NCBI GenBank assembly: GCA_963774455.1
Contig: CAVZFD010000004.1
Location: 62,001-126,000, forward strand
Length of the DNA stretch: 64,000 nt
Source: DATFVA01 sp963774455
Lineage (GTDB): Bacteria; Bacteroidota; Ignavibacteria; Ignavibacteriales; Ignavibacteriaceae
Direction of reading: 5' to 3'
Made by a program: the position numbers and the translations under genes. Of this stretch, positions 8,229 to 16,747 are shown in pieces (the first letter of the stretch is position 1; every line of letters begins with the position of its first letter). A model generated the notes under the pieces. The model made no database searches. It was given only the letters and a program-made list of their open reading frames with translations, and was not told the origin of the DNA.

Positions 8229-9434
8229 TCATACTCCCGGTTTAATTGCTGGAGCCGGCTTCGAAGGAATAAGCAGCAGAGCCGATGCTGATATTATACT
8301 AACAATAAATGATGCAAACCAGACTTCTTTTCCCCCAAAATTCTCGTATACTAACGTGCCCAGCCAGGGACCGAGGGTGAATGCCAGGCTGAAAGACATC
8401 TGAAAATAACCCATATATTCACCCCTTCTGTTCGGCGGTGATATTTCAGCAGCAAAAGAGGAACTGGCAGGAAATAAAATCATTTCACCAAATGTCCAGA
8501 TTATAATCGTAATGATAAGAGGAGCCACGCCGCTTACGAGTGCTGTTGCACCGAATCCAATGCCGATTAATAAAGCACCAAGGGCAAGTGATTTTTTCTC
8601 TGACCAGCTTGTCATTGCAGTATTTAAAGGAACCTCAACAAAAATTATGAGAACGGTATTCACAGCTGTCAGCATACCGAAAGTTGAAGTCTGAAAGTGA
8701 AGATCTTTAACCAGATATAGTGGTAGAACTCCAAGATGTTGGAAAATAACCATCGTTGCCGGAGTGATGGCAAGGAGGAAGAACAGGAACCGGAAGTCTT
8801 TAAAGACAGACCCTCTGTGAGACTGAAGTTTTTCTACTTCTCTTTCAATTTCCTCCGTGTTGATTTGATACCTGATCGGGTAAAAGGTTAAAAATAAGGC
8901 AGCCATAATAGCAGTCGCAGCATCTACATAAAAAATTATGGAGAAATTCAACTGCGCTAAAAAACCCGCGGCCACCGGCCCAATACTCATCCCAAGGTTT
9001 ATCACAAGCCGGTTCATAGCAAATGCTGTACGCCTCTTATCAGCCGGGGCTATATATGAGATAAGCGACATAACAGCCGGACGAAAGGCTTCATTTATTA
9101 TCGACCATAGGAGAGTTACTGTAAGCAGAAGTGTGAAGCTGGTTATTAACGGATAAAAAATCAAAATGATGCCTGAAAAAAAAAGAGAGAACTTCATTAC
9201 GGTAAGCGAACCGATCTTATCTGATAGCTTTCCGATGAAAGGTGCTGTGACCAGCGCGCCGAGTCCATAAAAGGTAAGGATTAATCCTGCTGTTGCAGCA
9301 TCTTCATGAAGCCGTGTAGTAAGATAAAGAGTAAGAAATGGAAGCACCATCGTTCCTGAGCGGTTTATGAGCGTAGCAGTATAAATTACCCATAGGTCCC
9401 GTGATAAGCCTTTTGCACCCTTCCAGGGATTCAA
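8229..9434 (-). CDS. Major facilitator superfamily transporter
   Basis: A 401-residue inner-membrane protein with about 12 hydrophobic segments. It carries the MFS signature between helices 2 and 3 (GKLSDKIGSLTVMK, close to the GxLaDrxGrr form) and a six-plus-six layout with a central cytoplasmic loop around EEIEREVEKLQSHRG. The look is that of the drug/multidrug efflux (YdeR/MdtH-like) subgroup, but the substrate cannot be told. The gene starts with TTG at 9434, with AGGA six bases upstream; no ATG fits the N-terminus. It is downstream of a lipoprotein gene, separated by a terminator. Confidence 0.85.
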   Translation of the reverse strand: MNPWKGAKGLSRDLWVIYTATLINRSGTMVLPFLTLYLTTRLHEDAATAGLILTFYGLGALVTAPFIGKLSDKIGSLTVMKFSLFFSGIILIFYPLITSFTLLLTVTLLWSIINEAFRPAVMSLISYIAPADKRRTAFAMNRLVINLGMSIGPVAAGFLAQLNFSIIFYVDAATAIMAALFLTFYPIRYQINTEEIEREVEKLQSHRGSVFKDFRFLFFLLAITPATMVIFQHLGVLPLYLVKDLHFQTSTFGMLTAVNTVLIIFVEVPLNTAMTSWSEKKSLALGALLIGIGFGATALVSGVAPLIITIIIWTFGEMILFPASSSFAAEISPPNRRGEYMGYFQMSFSLAFTLGPWLGTLVYENFGGKEVWFASFIVSIISASALLLIPSKPAPAIKPGV

Positions 9435-9508
9435 ATATTTTCCTGCTGTTTAAATTTGAATTGACAAATATAATGCAGATTTTCTGAATTGGATATATGA
9501 ATTAATAA

Positions 9509-9538
9509 AAAAAGAGATGTGTTTAAACATCTCTTTTT
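9509..9538 (-). terminator. Terminator after the 204-aa lipoprotein gene
   Basis: A perfect 12-bp inverted repeat, AAAAAGAGATGT / ACATCTCTTTTT, with a 6-base loop. It lies 23 bases beyond the stop of the lipoprotein gene on the minus strand; A/T runs on both flanks make it work in either direction. Confidence 0.8.
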
Positions 9539-9561
9539 CCATTACCAATATTTATTACTTA

Positions 9562-10176
9562 CTACTGAACATTATAACTCATCAGATCCCAGGTTTCTTT
9601 AATGTTATCAAATCCCTGGATCCGTCTGTACATTTTAACAATTCCTACGTTCTCTACAAACCAGGTGACTGAATAGCCGTATACATTAAAACCACCCCAG
9701 TTTCTTTCTATCCTGAAGGCATCAGAAAAATTGTCTGCAGGGACGGCAATAGATTCTTTGTTTTTTACAATAGACGAATCTGAGACCTGGTCGGGATTTG
9801 TCCATGTTTTCCCAACTTCAAGCGGAAAAACAATTTTATGATCTACTACATTGGGGTAAGCATCTTGATAAAAATTCACTGTGCTTTTATCAACGTTAAC
9901 ATAAATGGTATCATTATAAGTGTGTGATGTTCTTACCCAGATAGTCAGATCTTTCCCGTTGCTGGTAGTTGTCCCCACAATGCTTACCGTAAGAGTATCG
10001 ACGGAACCACTCAGGCTGTCATGGACTGAATAAACCCATTCGTCGCCAACTTTATTGGGAAACGAGGCGGTATTAACTTCAGGTGGATTGGTCTCCGTTG
10101 AATTCTTACATGCGGACAGCAGCAGAGAAATAAATAGTACAACAAATATTTTGTAAAAATCGGTTTTCCTTAACAT
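9562..10176 (-). CDS. Lipoprotein of unknown function
   Basis: A 204-residue predicted lipoprotein with the lipobox LLSAC (Cys23). The mature part begins with a disordered linker (KNSTETNPPEV) and continues as a beta-rich domain: GDEWVYSVHDSLSG, then LTVSIVGTTTSNGKDLTIWVRTS, ending with AFRIERNWGG and TWFVENVGIVKMYRR. This W-and-Y-rich layout, with VGIVKMYR near the end, is common in Bacteroidota lipoproteins that read like a lipocalin or outer-membrane-associated barrel, but I cannot name the family. AAAGGA precedes the ATG. It is followed by a strong terminator and so is a single-gene unit. Confidence 0.7.
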   Translation of the reverse strand: MLRKTDFYKIFVVLFISLLLSACKNSTETNPPEVNTASFPNKVGDEWVYSVHDSLSGSVDTLTVSIVGTTTSNGKDLTIWVRTSHTYNDTIYVNVDKSTVNFYQDAYPNVVDHKIVFPLEVGKTWTNPDQVSDSSIVKNKESIAVPADNFSDAFRIERNWGGFNVYGYSVTWFVENVGIVKMYRRIQGFDNIKETWDLMSYNVQ

Positions 10177-10285
10177 ATAGCGTTCCTTTTATTAGATAAT
10201 GATACATGTTAACAAAACAAGTAATAACAGATACCGTAGGGGAACACAAAAATCATAAATCTTAATCGATATCACGCCAATAGTA

Positions 10286-11158
10286 TCAGAAACGGTTAAC
10301 TATTATGACTCCGGTAATTATAATTATACCGCTGATAAGCATCAAAATTGTAATGGTTTCATGTAAGAAAGCCCAGGCAGAAAATATAGTCACAAAAGGT
10401 TCAAAATAGAGAAATGCGCCAACTCTGGAAGAATCCATCTCTTTAAGTGATTGTGCCCACAAAACATATGCAATTCCGGAACAGAATATTCCAAGAAATA
10501 TTACAGATACCCAGCCAATTGATGAAAGATGTTCCAACCGTACCAGGGTATCAGTGTTTGCGGTAAAGGGGAGAATAAGAATAGCCATCAAAATAAAAAG
10601 ATAAAGGATTGTCATAAGCGGCGGGTAGGTGAGACTGATTTTTTTATTAACTATTGAATAGACACCCCAGGTAAATGAGCTTGCCAGCACAAGAAAATCA
10701 CCCTTATTTGATATAAAATCAATGGAGGAGAAATCCCCTTTGCTTATAAGGAGAAAGAGTCCGGTGAAAGCCAGGATTATTCCCAGGAGCTGTTTCAGGT
10801 TGATTTTTTCTTTAAAAAACATCACCCCCATAATGGCTATAAAAATCGGGGCCGTACCGATAATCCACCCGGTATTAGCAGCGGAGGTATACTGTAGTCC
10901 TGTTACCTGTATCCATAAATGAAAAACCGCAATTGCCGCTAGCAGGAGAATGAAAGCATGTTGTTTAAGTTTTATTGAAAAGTCTTTTTTGGTGTGTACG
11001 GCAATAATTACAAGAAAAGTAATTCCCAGCAGGAGGCGTATTATTATGATCATCAGAGGGGTTAATTCATGTAAAGCTGTTTTAGTAGCGATGAATGAGA
11101 CTCCCCAGAAAACAGTGGCAAGCAGTGGTTTGACATATGCGGCAGGATTATCTTTCAT
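10286..11158 (-). CDS. EamA/DMT-family transporter (drug/metabolite type)
   Basis: A 290-residue inner-membrane protein with about ten helices in two repeated EamA halves. The repeats are visible as PLLATVFWGVSFIATKTAL in the first half and VLASSFTWGVYSIVNKKI in the second. Members export amino acids, nucleosides or drugs; no substrate is indicated by the sequence. It lies 15 bases after the kinase-like gene and 4+15 bases after dCMP deaminase, so all three probably form one operon, which makes nucleoside or base export possible but unproven. Confidence 0.85.
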   Translation of the reverse strand: MKDNPAAYVKPLLATVFWGVSFIATKTALHELTPLMIIIIRLLLGITFLVIIAVHTKKDFSIKLKQHAFILLLAAIAVFHLWIQVTGLQYTSAANTGWIIGTAPIFIAIMGVMFFKEKINLKQLLGIILAFTGLFLLISKGDFSSIDFISNKGDFLVLASSFTWGVYSIVNKKISLTYPPLMTILYLFILMAILILPFTANTDTLVRLEHLSSIGWVSVIFLGIFCSGIAYVLWAQSLKEMDSSRVGAFLYFEPFVTIFSAWAFLHETITILMLISGIIIITGVIIVNRF

Positions 11159-11173
11159 AAATCCTTGTAAGAA

Positions 11174-11803
11174 TTATCTTGCGTAAAGCCCGCCGGTCTG
11201 TTCCAGCCAGTCTGCTATTTTATCCGCTGCTTTAGCAATATCATTATCAGATACATCAATTTCAAGGACAGGTAAGACCGACCGGGAAATAAGACTCTTC
11301 ATTAATGCCTGCTCTTCGATAAATGCATGAATGTCATCATATTGCTTTGGATTTCCCGAAACTTTTAATCTTTCCTCCCTTGCTTTGAAGAAGGACGTTG
11401 ATGAGCGGGTGCAGAAGACAAGATGAAACCCGAGATTTTTAAGTCCTTCTTCCAGCCAGCTGAAATCATATTGTTTGTTATGAGCTTTTAGTTGATAAGC
11501 TTTTGTGGATATATGGAAGCGGTCAATTATCCAGGAATAATATTTCTGCAGCTCAAATAATTTTAACCAGGTCCTGTAAGTTTCCATAGCCTGGTTTTCT
11601 TCCTGTTCCTCAAAGTTTATTAACCCTCTACCCCAGGGAAAATTAGTAAAGGAACACCATTCTGCTGAGATTAAAGGTGAATGATACCTGTATTTTCTTG
11701 GTCCCACAATTCGGGGGTGTTCATTTAGGGTGAATGCAATTTCTGTTTTAAAGGTAAGACGTGTTCCTTCAAGAATTATTTTGGGACAAAGTTTTCCGCC
11801 CAT
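11174..11803 (-). CDS. Nucleotide/nucleoside kinase-like P-loop protein with degenerate Walker A
   Basis: A 209-residue protein with the outline of a thymidylate/deoxynucleoside kinase: IILEG at the first strand, IIDRFHISTKAYQ in the position of the DR(Y/H) motif, LVFCTRSSTSFFKAREER as the lid-like segment. The P-loop reads GTRLTFKT, where the family has GxxxxGK(S/T): the second glycine is Phe. Whether it binds ATP is therefore open. It is four bases downstream of a dCMP deaminase gene, which makes a role in deoxynucleotide metabolism likely. It could also be an inactive regulator of the deaminase. Family placement is from motif pattern. Confidence 0.6.
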   Translation of the reverse strand: MGGKLCPKIILEGTRLTFKTEIAFTLNEHPRIVGPRKYRYHSPLISAEWCSFTNFPWGRGLINFEEQEENQAMETYRTWLKLFELQKYYSWIIDRFHISTKAYQLKAHNKQYDFSWLEEGLKNLGFHLVFCTRSSTSFFKAREERLKVSGNPKQYDDIHAFIEEQALMKSLISRSVLPVLEIDVSDNDIAKAADKIADWLEQTGGLYAR

Positions 11804-11807
11804 ATTT

Positions 11808-12305
11808 TTATTTTGATTTTTCTGTTTTTCGGGCTGAGGAATATTCCTTCAGATAATAGTGTATCCTCGTCTCCGGCATCTCCACTTTGGTAATTTCAAC
11901 ATCACCTTTAGTGTAGAAGTCCGTTGCAAGTGTATCATGGAAATCTGAAAAAACAACCACGCGTTTTATTCCGGCGGCAATCAGCGCCTTAGCGCAGGTG
12001 GTGCAGGACATATTCGTAATGTATGCAGTAGAGCCGCTGATATTTATTCCATGAATAGCAGCCTGTACAAGTGCGTTTATCTCGGCATGGTTTGTCCGCA
12101 CACAATGATTATCAACCACAAGGCAGCCTTCATCTTCGCAGTGCGGCTGTCCCGGCAGCGAACCATTATATCCCGTGGCAAGTACGAATCTGTCCTTAAC
12201 CAGAATGCATCCGCAGTGCATCCGGGGACAGGTTGCCCGTTCGGAAGCAAGCATTGCCAGTTTAAGAAAATATTTATCCCACGAGGGTCTTTTATTATTC
12301 TTCAT
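11808..12305 (-). CDS. dCMP/cytidine deaminase (ComEB-like)
   Basis: A 165-residue zinc-dependent deaminase, probably converting dCMP to dUMP in the cytosol. The catalytic motif HAE is at 73-75 and the zinc-binding CTTC at 101-104, in the classic order. The N-terminal block SERATCPRMHCGCILVKD, with extra Cys/His, and GYNGSLPGQPHCEDEGC are typical of dCMP deaminases and often bind a second zinc. The C-terminal tail SSARKTEKSK is charged. It is the first gene of a three-gene cluster with the kinase-like protein and the EamA transporter. Confidence 0.88.
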   Translation of the reverse strand: MKNNKRPSWDKYFLKLAMLASERATCPRMHCGCILVKDRFVLATGYNGSLPGQPHCEDEGCLVVDNHCVRTNHAEINALVQAAIHGINISGSTAYITNMSCTTCAKALIAAGIKRVVVFSDFHDTLATDFYTKGDVEITKVEMPETRIHYYLKEYSSARKTEKSK

Positions 12306-12342
12306 TTTATCTAAAATTTTTTTTACTGTTCAAAAATAAGAA

Positions 12343-12942
12343 TTATCGCCGCAAATCTAACCCACGGAAGACTGTATTTTTCAGGTTCTCCCATTCCGGT
12401 TTAAGTATACTGTAATAAATCGTATCTCGTCTTCTTCCGTCCTGCATAAGAGTGTGGCTCCTTAAAATCCCCTCTTCTATAGCACCGATTTTACTTAATG
12501 CTTTGCGTGACTGCAGGTTCAGAACATCAGTTTTAAATTCAACTCTTTCAAATCCCAGTGTTTCAAATGCATATTGAAGCATCAGGAATTTGCATATCCT
12601 ATTTAAACCCGTTCCCTGGAACTCTCTGCCCAGCCAGGTTGCGCCTATTTCCAGTCTTTTGTCCTTATTCGAAATATTGCCAAAACTGCTGCTTCCTGCT
12701 GTCTTATTACTCTTTTTATCAATCATTACCAGGGGATAGTTAATGCCGGTGTTTTTGTGTTTGAGAGCTCCAGCTATATAGGTCCTCATCTCTTTATCAT
12801 CCATACACCTTGATACATTGAATCTCCAGATCTCATAATCGTAAGCAATTTTTGAAAGGCCTTCAAAATCTCCGGTCTCTAATGGTCTTATGAGAGCAGA
12901 TTCATTTTCAAGCATTATATATTCCGGAAAACTGAACTCCAT
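12343..12942 (-). CDS. GNAT-family N-acetyltransferase (RimJ/RimL-like)
   Basis: A 199-residue GCN5-type acetyltransferase. The acetyl-CoA loop is seen in WLGREFQGTGLNR (the Q/RxxGxG/A motif), followed by a long helix and the block FERVEFKTDVLNLQSRKALSKIGA typical of the RimJ/RimL alanine-acetyltransferase-like group. Substrate is unknown; related proteins acetylate ribosomal protein N-termini, antibiotics or other amines. It diverges from the oxidoreductase gene at 13002. Confidence 0.85.
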   Translation of the reverse strand: MEFSFPEYIMLENESALIRPLETGDFEGLSKIAYDYEIWRFNVSRCMDDKEMRTYIAGALKHKNTGINYPLVMIDKKSNKTAGSSSFGNISNKDKRLEIGATWLGREFQGTGLNRICKFLMLQYAFETLGFERVEFKTDVLNLQSRKALSKIGAIEEGILRSHTLMQDGRRRDTIYYSILKPEWENLKNTVFRGLDLRR

Positions 12943-13001
12943 AAAAAATTATCTTATTTTAATGGCTGTTATAATTGAAATCATTTACAAAAGGATAAAT
13001 A

Positions 13002-13997
13002 ATGGGTCCCGGTAAATTTAAGGCTCTTTTGGTTAAAGAAGAAAACGGAAAATTCATCCGTGATATTACAGAAAGGAAAATTGAGGATCTTCCGGAAGGG
13101 GAGGTTCTTATAAACGTTAAGTACTCAGCTTTGAACTATAAGGATGCTCTATCAGCCACGGGAAACAAGGGAGTCACGAGAAAATATCCCCATACGCCGG
13201 GAATAGACGCAGCAGGAGTGGTAGTTGATACAAAGAGCGACAAATTCATTGAGGGAGATGAAGTGCTCGTAACAGGCTACGATCTTGGGATGAACACTTC
13301 AGGCGGATTTTCAGAGTACATACGCGTACCGGCTGCCTGGGTAGTAAGAATACCAGACCGGCTTTTCATTAAAGAAAGCATGATCCTGGGTACAGCAGGA
13401 TTAACAGCAGCGCTTGCGCTGGATAGAATGCAGCTGAATGATCTGGATAAAGAAGGTGAGGTGCTTGTAACCGGAGCTTCGGGAGGAGTGGGATCAATGG
13501 CTGTAGCTTTGCTCGCAGGGCAGGGTTATAAGGTCGCTGCCGGAACCGGGAAATCGGATCAGGAGGTATATCTTAAGGAACTCGGGGCAATGTCGTTGAT
13601 CTCCAGGAAGGAGATGACTGATAAATCCGGAAAGGCACTCCTTTCCGCCAGGTGGAGCGGTGTTGTTGATACCGTCGGCGGGGAAATTCTTTCCTCGGCA
13701 ATTGCCTCTACTAAACAGTGGGGAGTGATCGCTGCATGCGGGAATGCAGCTTCTGTTGAACTTCACACTTCTGTTTTTCCGTTTATACTTCGGGGAGTAA
13801 GTCTACTTGGTATAAATTCCGAAAAAACAGCGATGGTGCTGAGAGAAAAAATGTGGGAGAAACTTTCAAATGAATGGAAACCTGCAAAACTGAATTTAAT
13901 GTATAAAGAATGTTCACTTGAGGAAACCAATAAGAAAATAGATGAGATACTGGAAGGGAGGACAAAAGGAAGAATTTTAGTAAACCTTGATAAATAA
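13002..13997 (+). CDS. YhdH/AcuI-type zinc-free quinone oxidoreductase family enzyme
   Basis: A 331-residue medium-chain dehydrogenase/reductase. It matches the YhdH/YhfP branch, which includes AcuI acrylyl-CoA reductase: opening FKALLVKEENGK, NYKDALSATG, the PGIDAAGVV block, the NADPH loop TGASGGVGSMAVALLA around 157, and the C-terminal GRILV. No structural or catalytic zinc cysteines are seen. Members reduce acryloyl-CoA or quinones using NADPH. ATG at 13002 follows AAAGGA. Single-gene unit between divergent GNAT and convergent hemH. Confidence 0.87.
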   Translation: MGPGKFKALLVKEENGKFIRDITERKIEDLPEGEVLINVKYSALNYKDALSATGNKGVTRKYPHTPGIDAAGVVVDTKSDKFIEGDEVLVTGYDLGMNTSGGFSEYIRVPAAWVVRIPDRLFIKESMILGTAGLTAALALDRMQLNDLDKEGEVLVTGASGGVGSMAVALLAGQGYKVAAGTGKSDQEVYLKELGAMSLISRKEMTDKSGKALLSARWSGVVDTVGGEILSSAIASTKQWGVIAACGNAASVELHTSVFPFILRGVSLLGINSEKTAMVLREKMWEKLSNEWKPAKLNLMYKECSLEETNKKIDEILEGRTKGRILVNLDK

Positions 13998-14236
13998 GTG
14001 GTAAGGTATTAAATTCAAAAATATAAATGGGGGAACAGAAACCACTAATATATCCCCCGACCAAACCTGGTCCTCGGCCTGATTTCGGCCTCTGCCCGGC
14101 CTTTGACAAGCTTACTACTGCCACACGAGAAGATTGTGCAGAGAACAGCTCATTATAACAAAAATACTTACAATTTTACCGCAGGAATCTTGTCGCGGAA
14201 TTGAACTATTAAATGAATCCTTCGAAATGTCCTTAA

Positions 14237-15250
14237 TTATAGGTTTTTCTCCACGATACTTTTGACTGCCGCTGCCCAGGTATCATCATCGTTAAGACTT
14301 TCAACTAGCTGAACCTTTTCTCCTCCGTGTTCCCTGAACAGCTGTTGATACTCATCTCCTATTTCGATAACTGTTTCAAGGCAATCGGCCACAAAAGCCG
14401 GGCTAAAGACCAGCAGTTTTTTTGCTCCCTTTCCAGCCTGTTCAATCACAACTTTATCGGTAAAAGGTGTAAGCCAGTCTTTATCCAGTCTGGATTGAAA
14501 ACTGACCGTATATTTTTGAGGTGGGATCTTCAGCCTTTCAGCGAGCGCTCTCGTTGTAGCATAACACTGAGCTTTATAGCAGTATTTATTTTCTTCTGTA
14601 ATTTCATTTTCGCAATTATGATCATTACACGGTTTTCCATCAACATATACTTTATCAACCTGCCTGACCGGGAGTCCGTGATAACTGAATATAACATGGT
14701 CATAATCGTTAACATTATATTTTCTGCCTCTCTTTGTAAAGGCATCAAGATAGCCTTCATCATTCCAGAACTGGGTTACAAATTTAACTTCAGGTATTAC
14801 CCACCATTTCTTAATAATCATCATTGCTTTATCAGCCGCTGATCCAGATGTTGCAGAGGCATAATGAGGAAATAAGGGGAGAATCAGGATCCTGTTAAAG
14901 TTCTTCATTCGCATTCTTTCCAGGACTTCATCCATTGAGGGACTCTGGTACCTCATTGCGAGTTCTACCTCATAAGACTCACCAAGTATGCTCTGCAGTT
15001 TTCCGGCAAGGCTTACGCTGTAAAACAGAAGGGGCGACCCGTTTTCTGTCCATAATTTCCGGTAAATCTTTGCAGATTTCGGAGCTCTGAAAGGAACAAT
15101 AATCAGGTTAACGAGCAGCTTTCGGGCAATCCAGGGAATATCAATTACCCTGGCGTCATTAAGAAATTCACGTAAATATTTCCTTACATCGGGGACCGAC
15201 GGACTGTCGGGTGTACCCAGCTGAATTAATAATACACCGGTTTTATTCAT
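14237..15250 (-). CDS. hemH: Ferrochelatase
   Basis: A 337-residue ferrochelatase that inserts Fe2+ into protoporphyrin IX, the last step of haem synthesis. Family motifs: GVLLIQLGTPDSP at the start, the metal-site His191 in FSYHGLPVRQ, and the acidic face in CLETVIEIGDEYQ. Cysteines at 208, 213, 224 and 229 (PCNDHNC and YCYKAQCYATT) are spaced as in ferrochelatases that bind a [2Fe-2S] cluster or zinc. Length is normal. A single gene; hemL is also in this window but 27 kb away. Cytochrome c genes in this organism need its product. Confidence 0.93.
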   Translation of the reverse strand: MNKTGVLLIQLGTPDSPSVPDVRKYLREFLNDARVIDIPWIARKLLVNLIIVPFRAPKSAKIYRKLWTENGSPLLFYSVSLAGKLQSILGESYEVELAMRYQSPSMDEVLERMRMKNFNRILILPLFPHYASATSGSAADKAMMIIKKWWVIPEVKFVTQFWNDEGYLDAFTKRGRKYNVNDYDHVIFSYHGLPVRQVDKVYVDGKPCNDHNCENEITEENKYCYKAQCYATTRALAERLKIPPQKYTVSFQSRLDKDWLTPFTDKVVIEQAGKGAKKLLVFSPAFVADCLETVIEIGDEYQQLFREHGGEKVQLVESLNDDDTWAAAVKSIVEKNL

Positions 15251-15381
15251 ATACTCATCCCATGATTTTATAATCGTTTAACAAATAATAAAGGGAAATG
15301 GTTTAATAATTTAACCAATTTATTTTTAAGTTCATTTCTGATTAGATTTGAACGAATGAATATTAACGGAGTGTGCAAAAA

Positions 15382-16599
15382 ATGAGGCGAATATTCTTTG
15401 CAACAGTATTTTTACTGTTCTCTTTAATAAGCATACATTCACAGTCAAAACCTTATGTAATTCTGATAAGCTTCGATGGGTTCAGATGGGATTATGTGGA
15501 CAGGGGAATAACCCCCAATTTCGACTATATCAGAGAGCATGGAGTTTCTGCAAAATCTCTGAGGCCCTGTTTTCCATCCAAAACGTTTCCGAATCATCTT
15601 TCAATCATAACAGGGATGTATCCTGAGCACCATGGAATTATATCAAATGGCTTTAGGGATAACTTCGCCGATAAAAATTATTCAATGAGTGATTCACTTT
15701 CTGTAAAAGATGCCTTTTGGTATAAAGGGGAAGCATTCTGGGAAACCGCAGAGAGACAGGGAATAAAAACGGCGAGTTATTTCTGGCCGGGTTCAGAGGT
15801 ATCCCTCTCATACCGGCATCCTTCCTACTATGAAAAATATGTACACCTTAGACCATACCGTGAAAGGGTTGACGGGGTAATTAAATGGCTGCGGCTTCCA
15901 TATAATAAACGCCCTCATTTTATTACTGCCTATTTTGATGCCACGGATACGTATGGGCATAAATACGGACCCGATTCGCCGGAAACAAATTTCGCGATAG
16001 CACAGCTGGATTCCATACTGGGGTATTATTTCGAGAGGCTTAGGGAAATCAGTCTGTTTGACAGTACAGATATCATTGTCGTCTCTGATCATGGAATGAC
16101 AAATGTAAGTAATGATAAAATTGTAAATATCGAAGAAATACTTGGTGGGTTAAATTATCGGCAAAACGACCACGGCCCTTTTATGATGATTGAGACCGGA
16201 GAGAATAATATAGACGAAATCTATTCGCGTCTCAAAGAGAATGAGACACATTACAGGGTATACAAACGGGAGGACGTCCCGGCGTACTTTCATTTTTCGG
16301 ATAATCCCCTTATAAGCAGAATCGTACTTATTGCTGAGAATGGCTGGAGCCTTGAGACAAACAAGTCAGTTGAGCAAAACAGGAAGTATGGCGAAAAAGG
16401 AAACCATGGATATGATAATTTTTGGATGGATATGAACGGCATATTTTACGCTGCGGGCCCTTCGTTCAGGAATAACTACCAGGTAGGTACTATCAATAAT
16501 ATAGATATATACCCCCTGCTCTGCCGGATGTTTAAAATTAAACCCAATCCGTTAATCGATGGGAACATAAACCGAATAGGCTACATCCTGCAAAAGTAA
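15382..16599 (+). CDS. Exported nucleotide pyrophosphatase/phosphodiesterase (alkaline phosphatase superfamily)
   Basis: A 405-residue exported enzyme, signal peptide 1-21 (IHSQSK), of the ecto-nucleotide pyrophosphatase/phosphodiesterase family. Metal and nucleophile positions are visible: ISFDGFRWDYV (first Asp), PSKTFPNHLS (nucleophilic Thr), DATDTYGHKYGP (Asp/His), SDHGM (Asp-His), and EKGNHGYDN (last His). Members cleave phosphodiester bonds in nucleotides or phospholipid headgroups in the periplasm. I chose ATG at 15382; GTG at 15373 lies too close to the GGAG. Not operonic with neighbours. Confidence 0.88.
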   Translation: MRRIFFATVFLLFSLISIHSQSKPYVILISFDGFRWDYVDRGITPNFDYIREHGVSAKSLRPCFPSKTFPNHLSIITGMYPEHHGIISNGFRDNFADKNYSMSDSLSVKDAFWYKGEAFWETAERQGIKTASYFWPGSEVSLSYRHPSYYEKYVHLRPYRERVDGVIKWLRLPYNKRPHFITAYFDATDTYGHKYGPDSPETNFAIAQLDSILGYYFERLREISLFDSTDIIVVSDHGMTNVSNDKIVNIEEILGGLNYRQNDHGPFMMIETGENNIDEIYSRLKENETHYRVYKREDVPAYFHFSDNPLISRIVLIAENGWSLETNKSVEQNRKYGEKGNHGYDNFWMDMNGIFYAAGPSFRNNYQVGTINNIDIYPLLCRMFKIKPNPLIDGNINRIGYILQK

Positions 16600-16747
16600 T
16601 CCGATACAAATCAGCATCTGATTATTTAAATCAGATAGAAGAAAAGGTTGGATCTAAAAGTACTATAACATACATTACAGCCTCAAAGAAGCTTCTATTC
16701 ATATCAGCTGAAAGGAGAGGCAAAGAAGTTATTCAGGATCATAAACG

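Noticed and set aside
14027..14158. 43-codon ORF after the YhdH-like gene
   Set aside because: Proline-rich but with no ribosome-binding site and no family resemblance.
16616..16636. 8-bp hairpin after the phosphodiesterase gene as a terminator
   Set aside because: The stem is A+T-rich and no T run follows.
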